From an uncultured Acidobacteriota bacterium (GTDB lineage: Bacteria > Acidobacteriota > Terriglobia > Terriglobales > Acidobacteriaceae), in assembly GCA_903832055.1 (NCBI GenBank), contig CAILAC010000010.1, positions 124,001 to 188,000 of the forward strand: a DNA stretch of 64,000 nucleotides, given 5' to 3'. Position numbers and translations under genes: made by a program. The notes beneath the pieces are model-generated. The model searched no databases. It was not told the DNA's origin and saw only the letters and a program-made list of their open reading frames with translations. The stretch's first letter is position 1; each line of letters begins with the position of its first letter. Positions 43,343 through 52,700 of the stretch are shown here, piece after piece.

Positions 43343-43930
43343 TCACAATCCTTGCGATGCCAGGTCTTCTGGCGTGTCAATGTCAATCGCGCCCAGCGCA
43401 AAGTCTACCGTCAGCAGAGGGACCGGCGGATTCCGTAGCAACGACCGCGCACCAGTATCGCCCTGCAAACCCAAAAGGCTGCCGAACTGGCCTGCAGGAA
43501 ATATGACCGGAATCCCTGCAATTCCGTCATATCCCGACGCAACGATTGCCGCGCCGGCGGCCGCGTCAAAAGCTGCCTCCAGGGCTCTTAAGTGTTCCGC
43601 GGTCAGCTTGGGCTGGTCACACACCAGCAGCAGCACCCCCTTCGCCTCAGGTAATGCCTCAGCAAGAGCGCCTAGCCCTGCGCGGACAGAGGATGCAATT
43701 CCCTGCTCCCATGCCGGATTCATAACCGCCACAACTCCAGCGCGCTCCACCTCCGGCCCCATCACTTCTTGTTGCGCCCCGATGACGACAAAAACCGGGT
43801 CCACCCCCGACTCTTTCGCGACGCGAATCGTCCGGCCAAGCAGCCTTTCCCCCTGAATCCGCACCAGTTGTTTCGGTTGCCCCAGACGCCGGCTGGCTCC
43901 GGCAGCGAGAATAATGGCAGGCATGCTCAT
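43343..43930 (-). CDS. MocA/MobA-like nucleotidyltransferase
   Basis: A 195-residue NTP-transferase. The start MSMPAIILAAGASRRLGQPKQL has the family motif LAAGxSxRxGxxK, here with lysine in QPKQL. VFVVIGAQQEVM, MNPAWEQGIASSVRAGL and VLLLVCDQPKLTAEHL match molybdenum-cofactor cytidylyltransferase (MocA) and related proteins. The partner dehydrogenase genes are not in the window, although a molybdate transporter is (33511-35782). The start is chosen at the native motif; the longer frame is rejected. Confidence 0.85.
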   Translation of the reverse strand: MSMPAIILAAGASRRLGQPKQLVRIQGERLLGRTIRVAKESGVDPVFVVIGAQQEVMGPEVERAGVVAVMNPAWEQGIASSVRAGLGALAEALPEAKGVLLLVCDQPKLTAEHLRALEAAFDAAAGAAIVASGYDGIAGIPVIFPAGQFGSLLGLQGDTGARSLLRNPPVPLLTVDFALGAIDIDTPEDLASQGL

Positions 43931-44037
43931 GCCACCGAGTGTAGCTGACGCCCCTCGCAGGAGTTTGCCCTTGACCTCACGGGCGCTCTGGACACACACT
44001 AAGGTTTCCAGAGCACAGGCAATCAACAGGAGAGTGC

Positions 44038-45465
44038 GTGACGAAAGAAAGCGCAGCAGCAGACGTGTATGCAGCCCGGGAATCCAACGGCGTTGACGTT
44101 TTGGACCGCGGCTACGGCCTGCACAAAGGCGTGCTATCGCCCCTGGAGACGCTGGCGCAGTCCGTTTCGACCATGGCTCCGTCTACTTCTCCCTCGCTCA
44201 CCATCCCGCTGGTTTTTGCTCTGGCCGGAAACGGCACCTGGTTCGTCTATCTGCTGACAACCTGCGCCATGCTCCTTGTCGGCTTCTGCGTAAGCCGCTT
44301 TGCGCGCATGTCTGCCTCGCCCGGCTCGCTCTACACCTACACCGCCGACACCCTGCGCCCCTCTCTGGGAGCAGTCGCAGCCTGGGCGCTGCTGATCGCT
44401 TACGTGGCCACCGGAGCCTCAGTCGCCGGTGGGGCGCTCTACTACGCTGACGTGCTGTGCGGCCAGTTCTTTTCCTTCACGCCCCCGGCACTTCTCGTCC
44501 TGGCTCTGACCTTTGTCCTCAGCGGCGCCATCGCCTTCCGGGATGTAAAGCTCTCCGCCGAACTGATGCTCTGGATAGAAATCATCTCCGTCAGCCTCAT
44601 CGCAATCGTTCTCGTCCTCTTGCTTGGCCGCTACGGCTTCCGGTTCGATATGGATCAGCTTCGCCTCAAGGGCGTCGCTTTCAACGGTATGGGTCCTGCT
44701 TTGGTCCTCGCCATGTTCAGCTTTGTCGGCTTTGAGAGCGCAACCACCCTGGGCGGCGAGGCGCGCGAACCCCTTAAAACTATTCCCCGCGCCGTCATTC
44801 AGTGCGCCATTCTGGCCGGAGTTTTCTTCATGCTCTGCGCCTACTCTGAAGTTCTCGGCTTCCAGGGCGAAACCGGCAAACTCAGTGACTCCACCAGCCC
44901 GCTCCATGTGCTGGCCCGCAAAGCCGGCGTCTCCCCTCTCGGAACCGCGATCGATATCGGCGCCTTCGTCAGCATGTTTGCCTGCGTACTGGCCTGCACC
45001 ACCGCCGCCGCCCGCGTCCTGCTGCGAATGGCCCACAGCGGCCTGATCCCGGACGTCTTTGGCCGCACTCATAAAAAATACGGCACGCCTGTCTCTGGCG
45101 TCGCCCTCACCTGCATTGCAATGTTTGTGGCCACCGCCGGGCTCGCCCTGCGCGGGGTTGGCGGAACAGATATGTACGGCTGGCTGGGCTCAATCTCGGT
45201 GTTTGGATTTCTGACAGCCTACGCCCTGGTAGCTGTATCTCTTCCCTTTGCACGCAGAGCACTGGGGCAGCACTCTCACGTCGTCGCGGTAGTCAGCTGG
45301 TTTACCGTGCTGGTGATGATCGCAGGTGCCGTCGGAAGTATTTATCCCGTGCCCGAAGCGCCAGCGCTCTGGTTCCCCTACATCTATCTCGGCTACATGG
45401 CGCTGGGCATGGCCTGGTTTCTGGTGCGCCGCAAAACTATCCACGCACGCCGCGAAACTGCCTGA
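44038..45465 (+). CDS. APC-superfamily amino acid permease
   Basis: A 475-residue transporter with about 12 membrane segments. The N-terminus LHKGVLSPLETLAQSVSTMAPSTSPSLTIP is unlike the two other permeases here, and the middle AMFSFVGFESATTLGGEAREPLKTIPRAV (in part) is a family motif. It starts with GTG, with AGGAGAG close upstream. It is divergent to the MocA-like gene and convergent to the DUF2165 gene. Substrate unknown. Confidence 0.88.
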   Translation: MTKESAAADVYAARESNGVDVLDRGYGLHKGVLSPLETLAQSVSTMAPSTSPSLTIPLVFALAGNGTWFVYLLTTCAMLLVGFCVSRFARMSASPGSLYTYTADTLRPSLGAVAAWALLIAYVATGASVAGGALYYADVLCGQFFSFTPPALLVLALTFVLSGAIAFRDVKLSAELMLWIEIISVSLIAIVLVLLLGRYGFRFDMDQLRLKGVAFNGMGPALVLAMFSFVGFESATTLGGEAREPLKTIPRAVIQCAILAGVFFMLCAYSEVLGFQGETGKLSDSTSPLHVLARKAGVSPLGTAIDIGAFVSMFACVLACTTAAARVLLRMAHSGLIPDVFGRTHKKYGTPVSGVALTCIAMFVATAGLALRGVGGTDMYGWLGSISVFGFLTAYALVAVSLPFARRALGQHSHVVAVVSWFTVLVMIAGAVGSIYPVPEAPALWFPYIYLGYMALGMAWFLVRRKTIHARRETA

Positions 45466-45486
45466 GTTTTTGCTCAGCCAAGCATC

Positions 45487-45981
45487 TCAGGCCTGGCCAT
45501 CCCGGTCTGGCTGCAAAAGAATGATGAACACAAAGCCGACCACTGCGAACATGCGGAAGGCCGCTTCCTGACCATTCCAGGAGTGCGATTGCCACATCAA
45601 AAACCACTCCGCCCCCACCGTCAAAAACGCGATCAGCCACATCATCATGCTGAGTGTCAGCGCCAACACCGGAATTCGCTTCGCCGCATTGAATGCTGCG
45701 GCAGGCTTATCCAGGGCGCGCAGCAGATTCCACGCTCCCCACCAGCAAAGCACCATCGTCACGATTTCCCAAAGAATGATCGAAAAATAAAAGCCCAGAT
45801 GCACAAACGGAATGTTGATGGCTCGCCACATTCCCCGGTTACCGGGAAAAGTCGAATCCATCATCAGCACATGACGCACAAATTGATAGTTCGAATCAAA
45901 ATCGGTCGTGTTATTCAGAACGACAAACGAATAGAAGAGCGCAATTCCACTAAGCAGAAGCAGTTTGGCAAGGCGTGTCAT
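45487..45981 (-). CDS. DUF2165 family membrane protein
   Basis: A 164-residue protein with about four membrane segments. The family pattern is clear: VVLNNTTDFDSNYQFVRHVLMMDSTFPG, then RAINIPFVHLGFYFSIILWEIVT (both in part) and a last segment before VVGFVFIILLQPD. Its start directly follows the stop of the cytochrome c gene upstream, with no gap, so they are co-transcribed. The function of this family is not known. It may be a membrane partner for the cytochrome. Confidence 0.88.
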   Translation of the reverse strand: MTRLAKLLLLSGIALFYSFVVLNNTTDFDSNYQFVRHVLMMDSTFPGNRGMWRAINIPFVHLGFYFSIILWEIVTMVLCWWGAWNLLRALDKPAAAFNAAKRIPVLALTLSMMMWLIAFLTVGAEWFLMWQSHSWNGQEAAFRMFAVVGFVFIILLQPDRDGQA

Positions 45982-46941
45982 CTAGTGAGCTTTCTTTGGT
46001 TGAAGGTTTTTTGATTTGCCGCGCATCGCTTGATCACGCGCCAACTGAGCGCCCTGTGGCAATGCAAACGTCTTGAAATAGGCACTGATAACCTCAAGCG
46101 TTGCATCGTCATATTCCACATGGGCAGGCATCTTGGCGCAAGCGAGAATGGACTGCGGGTTGCGGATGTACTGCTTGAAACGGCCTGCATCCGTTGCCGC
46201 CCAGGCCGCCAGCACAAGCCATGACCGCGAAGCCAGTTCCCCTCCCTCGCCATGCAGCCCGTGGCAGCGATAACAGTCCTCGCGCGCGATGCGATAGCCC
46301 TGCCATACTGCTGAATCCTCAGCCCAGTTGCCCGCCGGCTTGATTGTCCCAAAGACTACCGACTGCGTGCGAAAGTCCAGCCGCGTAACGCCAAACGGCA
46401 CCTGCGGTTCGTCCTTGTGCGAAAGCACATTAAATTTCGGCTTGAACGTTGGATGCGAGATCATGTACGGCCCCATCGAGGTGTTGTATTCAGACGCCGG
46501 CCACTTATCCCGCAATTGCCCGTTAATCTTCAGGACCAGAATCGGATGATGGATGGCCAGGTATTCCTTTGGATAGTTGGCCCGGTACTTGTCATAGCAG
46601 ATGGCAACGATCAGGTCAGAGTGCGCAGCCTGGCCAAAGAGCTTCGCCAGCGCCGTCAATGGCACACCGCTGATTTCTGTCGTGCCCTTGAAATTGCTGT
46701 CGTCAGCGACCGTGTAAGTTTCCTGCGGCATCGCCAACAGTTCTTCATACCGCACATACCGCACATACCGACGCTGCCCGGCTGAAACTCCACCGAGCTC
46801 GCCACCAAGTTCAAGGTCGCCTTCTGAGGTGCGCGTCTCATGCACCGCAGCCGCGCTCACAGGTTGTGCAGACGACGAAAATTCGAGTAAGCCGGGGAGA
46901 ATCAACAACGTGACCCAAATGAGCAGCCGGGGAGCAATCAT
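45982..46941 (-). CDS. exported cytochrome c with molybdopterin-oxidoreductase-like N-terminus
   Basis: 319 residues with a signal peptide (MIAPRLLIWVTLLILPGLLEFSSSA). Residues 60-210 show the pattern of an oxidoreductase molybdopterin-binding-type (sulfite oxidase-like) domain: FKGTTEISGVPLTALAKLFG, ICYDKYRANYPKEYLAI, LVLKINGQ. No cofactor cysteine is evident there. A single heme motif CYRCH is at about residue 222 with a C-terminal methionine in CAKMPAHV and MPAHVEYDD. It stands directly before the DUF2165 gene. A periplasmic electron-transfer role is inferred. Confidence 0.8.
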   Translation of the reverse strand: MIAPRLLIWVTLLILPGLLEFSSSAQPVSAAAVHETRTSEGDLELGGELGGVSAGQRRYVRYVRYEELLAMPQETYTVADDSNFKGTTEISGVPLTALAKLFGQAAHSDLIVAICYDKYRANYPKEYLAIHHPILVLKINGQLRDKWPASEYNTSMGPYMISHPTFKPKFNVLSHKDEPQVPFGVTRLDFRTQSVVFGTIKPAGNWAEDSAVWQGYRIAREDCYRCHGLHGEGGELASRSWLVLAAWAATDAGRFKQYIRNPQSILACAKMPAHVEYDDATLEVISAYFKTFALPQGAQLARDQAMRGKSKNLQPKKAH

Positions 46942-47030
46942 GGCTCATCCTAGCGTGAAGCAAGCCACAGCCCAAAGAAAAATCCTCGGCGACTTTTACG
47001 AAACGAAACCGCATGCTAAATTCAACTCAA

Positions 47031-47504
47031 ATGAAGAGGGAAGAACTGCTCTCCAATCTTGGTCTTGCTCTGCCCGCGCTTCCGGCGCCGGGGGGCAACT
47101 ACGTGTCCGCGAAAAAGGTCGGTAATCTCGTCTTTTTGGCCGGTGTCATCTCCACGAATACCGCCGGAGTCATGACTGGAACCGTTGGCCTCGATCGCTC
47201 CGTCGCAGATGGGTATAGCGCTGCACGCGCCTGTGCCCTCACTCAACTCGCCGTGCTCAAGCGGGAACTCGGAACACTGGAAGACGTTGCTGAAATCGTC
47301 TCAGTCAACGGCTACGTCAACGCCGTCTCAGGCTTCGAAGAGTCACCAGCCGTCATCAACGGCACCTCCGATCTGCTCGTGCAGGTCTTTGGCGATGCCG
47401 GCAAACACGTGCGCGCCGCGGTCGGTGTAAGCGCCCTTCCACGCAACGCAATCGTTGAAATCCAGATGACCGTGCGCGTGACAGACAGTGTGATTGCCTC
47501 ATGA
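47031..47504 (+). CDS. RidA/YjgF family protein
   Basis: RidA proteins hydrolyse reactive enamines and imines. The pattern LPAPGGNYVSAKKVGNLVFLAGVIS and GTVGLDRSVADGYSAARACALTQLAVLKRELGTLEDV (in part) belongs to the CC3196-like branch, and the arginine-carboxylate motif is RAAVGVSALPRNAIVEI. About 157 residues. No ribosome site lies before the ATG at 47031. It starts the plus-strand operon, overlapping the next gene by four bases, which suggests a role in handling a reactive nitrogen intermediate there. Confidence 0.88.
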   Translation: MKREELLSNLGLALPALPAPGGNYVSAKKVGNLVFLAGVISTNTAGVMTGTVGLDRSVADGYSAARACALTQLAVLKRELGTLEDVAEIVSVNGYVNAVSGFEESPAVINGTSDLLVQVFGDAGKHVRAAVGVSALPRNAIVEIQMTVRVTDSVIAS

Positions 47505-48448
47505 GTGAACATCGCCTTTCCGCCGAACCCACCCATTCCGTCTGGGATCGTTCTCTGCCACCCCGCCTCACCATCCAGCCCGGCGACGAAGTGCAGTTTG
47601 AATGCGTCGACGCCAGCGGCGGCCAGGTACATCCGTCAATGACGGCGGCCGAATTTCAGCACATTGACCGCACCCGCATTCACTCCCTCACCGGTCCCGT
47701 ATGGATTGACGGAGCCGAACCCGGCGACGTGCTCCAGGTAGACGTGCTATCCACGCAGCATCGCGGCTGGGGATGGTCAAGCGTCATCGAAGGCCTCGGC
47801 TTTCTCAAAGATCGCTTTCGCACTCCAGCGCTTTTCCACTGGCATCTCGATGGCAATGAAACCCGCTCTCTCGCCCCGGCGGTCCTTCCAGTGCGCCCGT
47901 TCCTGGGCGTGATGGGAGTAGCTCGCGCTGACGACGGATCATTCAGAACCCGCCCCCCCGGCAGCTTTGGCGGCAACCTCGATGTCCGCGAATTGTGCGC
48001 CGGAGCCAGACTCTATCTTCCCGTCTTCAACAGCGGTGCGCTCTTCAGTTGCGGCGATGGCCACGCCGCCCAGGGCGACGGCGAGGTCTGCATCAACGGC
48101 ATCGAATGTCCCCTCGACGTCACGCTCCGCTTTCATCTGCACAAGCACCAGCCACTCGCAGGGCCGCTCGTCGAATCCAGCGAGGCTGCTGCGCCCGATA
48201 CAAGCAGCGATTCGTGGATCGTCGTCGAATCCGCTGAAGATGTTGTCGCAGCTGCCCGCGGCGCAACCAATCGCATGATCGATCTGTTGGTGAGCCGCTG
48301 GGGCTTCAGCGAAGTTCATGCCTACATCCTCTGCAGCGTCGCTCTCAAGCTGCGCCTGAGCCAGGTGGTCAACGAACCCGTTTACACCGTCAGTGGCGCC
48401 ATCAGCAAACAAATCCTGCCCCACCGAGAACTCTTCCCAACGCCATGA
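47501..48448 (+). CDS. acetamidase/formamidase family protein
   Basis: This family hydrolyses short amides such as formamide. The 315-residue protein has the family features: [23 protein letters not shown] (in part), [32 protein letters not shown] and [49 protein letters not shown] (in part). The GDGHA motif is the metal-site segment. It is overlapped by four bases at both ends, so it is co-translated with the RidA and DUF1348 genes. Confidence 0.93.
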   Translation: MSEHRLSAEPTHSVWDRSLPPRLTIQPGDEVQFECVDASGGQVHPSMTAAEFQHIDRTRIHSLTGPVWIDGAEPGDVLQVDVLSTQHRGWGWSSVIEGLGFLKDRFRTPALFHWHLDGNETRSLAPAVLPVRPFLGVMGVARADDGSFRTRPPGSFGGNLDVRELCAGARLYLPVFNSGALFSCGDGHAAQGDGEVCINGIECPLDVTLRFHLHKHQPLAGPLVESSEAAAPDTSSDSWIVVESAEDVVAAARGATNRMIDLLVSRWGFSEVHAYILCSVALKLRLSQVVNEPVYTVSGAISKQILPHRELFPTP

Positions 48449-48927
48449 GTGAACCAGCCCCAGATGCGCGCCCCCCGCTCCCGCCTTTCAATCGCGATAC
48501 TGCCATTCTGAAGGTGCGCAAGGCCGAGGACGCCTGGAATTCCAAAGATCCAGAGCGCGTATCTCTCGCCTATTCTCCCGATTCCCGCTGGAGAAACAGG
48601 TCTGAGTTCATTACCGGGCGTCAGGAAATCGTCAGTTTACTGACCCGGAAATGGAGCGTTGAGCTGGATTACCGCCTCATCAAAGAACTATGGGCCTTCG
48701 GCGACAAACGTATCGCAGTGCGGTTCGCATACGAGTACCACGACCACGTCGGGAATTGGTTCCGCGCATACGGAAACGAAAATTGGGAATTCGACGAGCT
48801 TGGCTTGATGACCGCCCGGCATGCCAGCATCAACGACATTCCAATTCTTTCGGTTGAGCGCAAGTTTCACTGGCCCCCAGGTACCCGCCCGGAACTGCAC
48901 CCAGGACTCACCGAGCTGGGACTATAA
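48445..48927 (+). CDS. DUF1348 (SnoaL-like, NTF2-fold) protein
   Basis: A 160-residue protein with the DUF1348 pattern: [37 protein letters not shown] (in part), [41 protein letters not shown]. This small cone-fold family is of unknown activity, often found near detoxification genes. The overlap with the acetamidase gene argues for a joint operon. Confidence 0.9.
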   Translation: MSEPAPDARPPLPPFNRDTAILKVRKAEDAWNSKDPERVSLAYSPDSRWRNRSEFITGRQEIVSLLTRKWSVELDYRLIKELWAFGDKRIAVRFAYEYHDHVGNWFRAYGNENWEFDELGLMTARHASINDIPILSVERKFHWPPGTRPELHPGLTELGL

Positions 48928-49011
48928 CAACCAGCTCAAGTCCCCGATCTTCAACCAACTCCGTCCGGCTCTCGGCCTGCTCTCAACTAACAACAAGGAG
49001 GATATACACCC

Positions 49012-49407
49012 ATGACGGTTCTCGCCGAAGTCATCAACCTGCCTGAAGTCATCGCAGAACTCAATCTTCTCTACCCGCAGTACGAGCAGGCTCTCGTGTC
49101 CAACGACGTAGCAACTCTCGTCGCCATGTTCTGGGCCTCGCCTCACGTCATGCGCTTCGGCGTCACGGAAAATCTTTATGGCGAAGATGAGTTGGAGGCC
49201 TTCCGCCAAAGTCGGCCCGCCACCAATCTCGTGCGCACTGTCAAACGGCTCGACATCGTCAGCTTTGGCCGCGATTTCGCCAGCATCACCCTGGAGTTTG
49301 AACGCGATACAGCCAAAGGTCCTGTACGAGGCCGCCAAAGCCAGGTTTGGGTTCGTCTCGAACAAGGCTGGCGAATTATATCTGCCCACGTATCACTCCT
49401 GCCATAA
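49012..49407 (+). CDS. HpxZ/AtzH-like protein (DUF3225)
   Basis: A 131-residue protein. It fits the HpxZ/AtzH pattern closely: INLPEVIAELNLLYPQYEQALVSNDV, FGVTENLYGEDELEAFRQSRPATNLVRTVKRLDIVSFGRDFAS and GRQSQVWVRLEQGWRIISAHVSLLP (in part). HpxZ belongs to oxalurate use in Klebsiella purine catabolism; AtzH acts with AtzG/AtzE in cyanuric acid breakdown. A strong AAGGAGG site lies nine bases before the ATG. It is 84 bases after the DUF1348 gene. An AtzE-like amidase is encoded 11 kb away on the same strand. Confidence 0.88.
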   Translation: MTVLAEVINLPEVIAELNLLYPQYEQALVSNDVATLVAMFWASPHVMRFGVTENLYGEDELEAFRQSRPATNLVRTVKRLDIVSFGRDFASITLEFERDTAKGPVRGRQSQVWVRLEQGWRIISAHVSLLP

Positions 49408-49722
49408 AAAAGCTAGTCATAATACGGTACTAATTCATCAATAATGCCATTTTCGACCGCGTCAAAATGACACAAAAGACATACGGTTGGCAACTTAAAT
49501 GGTTAAATTTTTCATTGAATTTCACGCTAAGTGGGGTATTGTATTGGTAACCCCGCAGAACTTTCACTAACGATTCAACAAACGGGCCACAAGCTTCTTT
49601 CCCTCTTTCCTCTTTTTGATCTGCGCACGCCGCAGATCGGTGAACGACCCGAAGGTCTTGTAGCTCTGCTCAAGGCCCAAGGGAAATCCCTACTTCGTGA
49701 GGCCTTGCACTTGAAATCTTCC
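49408..49722. other. 315-base AT-rich gap upstream of the TonB receptor
   Basis: The gap holds the likely receptor promoter. TTGAAT at 49515-49520 and TATTGT at 49537-49542 stand 16 bases apart as a possible -35/-10. No gene is supported in it. The region is clearly more AT-rich than its neighbours. Confidence 0.5.
49515..49542 (+). promoter_or_regulatory. weak candidate sigma-70 promoter for the TonB receptor
   Basis: TTGAAT (49515-49520) and TATTGT (49537-49542) with a 16-base spacer. The leader to the receptor ATG at 49723 would be about 170 bases. The match is moderate, so this is a suggestion only. Confidence 0.3.
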
Positions 49723-52700
49723 ATGCGTACTCGTCTTTCTTCGTTCTTCCGACTGCTGTGTTTGGTGGCAGTCGCAGCGCTGTGCGTATCTCCCTTGCTG
49801 GCACAGCAGACGCTCGGCGGCATCACCGGTGAGGTCACTGATACCTCCGGCAGCGTGATTCCAAACGCAACCGTCACGATCTTGAGCGAACAGACTGGTC
49901 TCACCCGCGTTGTCAAAACCAACGAGACTGGTGATTATCTGTTCGCCAATCTTCCCATCGGAACATATACGATCACCTACGCTGCCGAGGGTTTTGATGC
50001 ACAGAAAACGCCTCATATCGCAGTACAGGCAGACCGCACAGCGACCGTCGGCGCCAAGCTCAAGGTTGGTTCGACAGGCGACACGGTAACGGTTGAGGCG
50101 TCGCCGCTCTTGAATGCCGTCGACACGACAAACGGCTACGTCCTCGGGAAAGAACAGATTGAAGCCATTCCGCTCGCCACAGGCAGCTTCACCGGCCTGG
50201 CGATCCTGACCCCTGGTGTGAACGCAGAGTTGCTTGGCGGCACGGGCGCTTCCAGCGGTCTCGGCAACCAGCCAATCTGGGCCAACGGCCAACGCGACAC
50301 ATCCAATACCTTCATGCTCAATGGCGTCGATGCGAGCAACCTTTTTAACGGCAAAAGCACGAGCTCGGTTGGCTCCAACCGCATCATCAACAACACCGGT
50401 GGTTTCAGCGCGGGTGCAGGTGGCGAAGTCAGCAGCGCAGGTTCGGTCTACCTCGCGATCGGTCAGGCTCTTCCTACTCCCGCACCCGACACGCTCTCAG
50501 AAGTGCGCGTGAATGCGTCCATGTACGATGCCCAGCAGGGTTCAACATCCGGCGCACACATCGACATGAGTACCGCATCGGGCACCAACAAACTTCATGG
50601 TACGGGGTGGTTCAATCGCGGTACCAACTTCCTGAACGCGGCTCCTTTCTTCTTCAAGCAGGACCCTGCGATCGCCGCTGATCAGAAGAATCCGCAACTG
50701 CATCGCTGGTCTGCCGGATTCACCGCAGGTGGACCGATCCTGAAGGACAAGCTCTTCGGATTCATCAGCTATCAGCAGGTGCATGTCTCTGATCAGGAGA
50801 CGGGCATCTCGCACCTCGATGTTCCCACGATGCTGACGGAAGACCGCAGCAACTCAGCTCTGGCGGACATTGCCAACAACGAATTCGGCGCTGAACTTTC
50901 CTCAAGCGGAATCAATCCTGTTGCGAGCTTCCTCATGAACTACAAGCTCCCCAACGGCAAGTACATGATTCCCTCAGCCGCCATCACACTTCCTGCCGAC
51001 GGCTCCATCACCTACAACGCCACCGTTCCCGGAACGTCGTACTTCTTCACCAAGCAGGGCGTTGCCGATGTTGACTGGAATGCAAGTGCCAAGGACACCC
51101 TGGCGTTCAAGTACTACTATCAGTCCGACCCCGGCAAGAATCCTTACGCGTATTCGAGCGTTGCCGGATGGGCTCAGAAACTCGATGCTGGCAGCCAGGT
51201 TCTCTCCCTCAATAACACCTGGATCATCAAGCCCAGTCTGAGCACAACCCAGACGCTCGGCTTCATCCGCGAAAAGGAATATGGAGCCAACGAACAACCC
51301 TTCGCACCGAACCAGGCAGGCATGAGCCTCTTCGGTTCGCCAGTATTCCCCGGCATCTCTGTCGTCGATGCGCTCGGCAGCAACCCAGCCGGCCTCTCGA
51401 ACAAGGGTTTCAATATTGGTTCGGGTGGGTTCCAGATGGGGTCTTACACCGGCGTCTTCCAGAATCGTCTGATGCCCTCGGCAAACGCGATCTGGACTCT
51501 CGGTCGTCACACCGTCACCTTTGGCGGCAGCTATGCTTACACGCAACTCACTGCTCGCAACAACAGAAGCCAGCATGGCAACAACCCCGGCGAGGCGATG
51601 ATTTCAGTCGGCAACTTTGGCCAGTTCCTCGCTGGTGCGCCGCTTGGTTACAACGCCAACTACTCCTTCGCGACCAGCTCCTATATGTTGGGCGATGCAA
51701 ACCGCTACTTCCGCGCTCCTCAGGTAGGCACCTATATTCAGGATAAGTATCAGATCACTCCTACGATCAGCCTGACAGCGGGACTGCGCTACGACTGGAA
51801 TGGTGGATTCAGCGAAAAGCAGGGACGCATCTATAACTTCGACGCCGCTGACTACTCCTACGACGAAACAACTGGCGTCGTTGACCCCGCACACACTGGA
51901 TTCATCTTCCCCAGCAACTACAAGTACAAGACCCCTGGCGTCAGCGCAACCACACTCACCGGACGGCAGTGGGGTTTTGCACCCCGCGTCGGCTTTGCAT
52001 GGAACCCCCATCTCCTGGATTCCAAGCTGGTCGTTCGTGGCGGCGGCGGCTTGTACTATGACCGTGGCGAGCTCTTTAGCTATCTCTCTCCTGGTTACGC
52101 TTCCGGCGTAGTCACCGGTGGCCCTTACGGCGTTTCTCAGTCGCCTCCGTTCGTTAAGACCCTCTATCCCAACGACGCCAACGGCTTCCCGCTAATCAAC
52201 AACACTTCGCTCTCCAATCCCTTCTGCGACTCAATGGCCACGACTGGCCAGGCTAACTATTGCGGAACCAAGCCGGCGGAACCAATTGGTTCCCCGAACA
52301 GCCTGGTCATCCCCTCTAAAGCTGACATCGCGTTTGGTGCCCTGCTGCCGACCTTTGCCGTGTATGACCGCAAGGCAACGCTGCCCTACACCATGAACTT
52401 CACCCTCGACATGCAGTACCAGCCTCGACCTGACCTGCTGATCGAACTTGGCTACGTTGGTAATCTCGCCCGTCATCAGGTCATTCCACTGCCCTTCAAC
52501 CAGTCGCAGATTGCCAGCGTTGACCATCCGATCCACGGCGAAAAGTACACCTATGGCTACTGCGCCAATGACGGAGCTGGCAACCCGATCAACATGGCAA
52601 CCCTGCCAACTCCAGGCAATCAGGTCTGCCAAAACTTCGGCGGATTCTCGGGCGGTACGTTCGAGGGCGGCAACGTCGATCTTCGCGTTCCGTTCATCGG

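Noticed and set aside
47501-48448. Minus-strand frame at 47939-48424 opposite the acetamidase gene
   Set aside because: It has no recognisable domain and mirrors a well-supported gene.
49531-49722. 64 extra residues in front of the TonB receptor from a GTG at 49531
   Set aside because: They are not conserved-looking and would bury the signal peptide; the ATG at 49723 begins the signal peptide.
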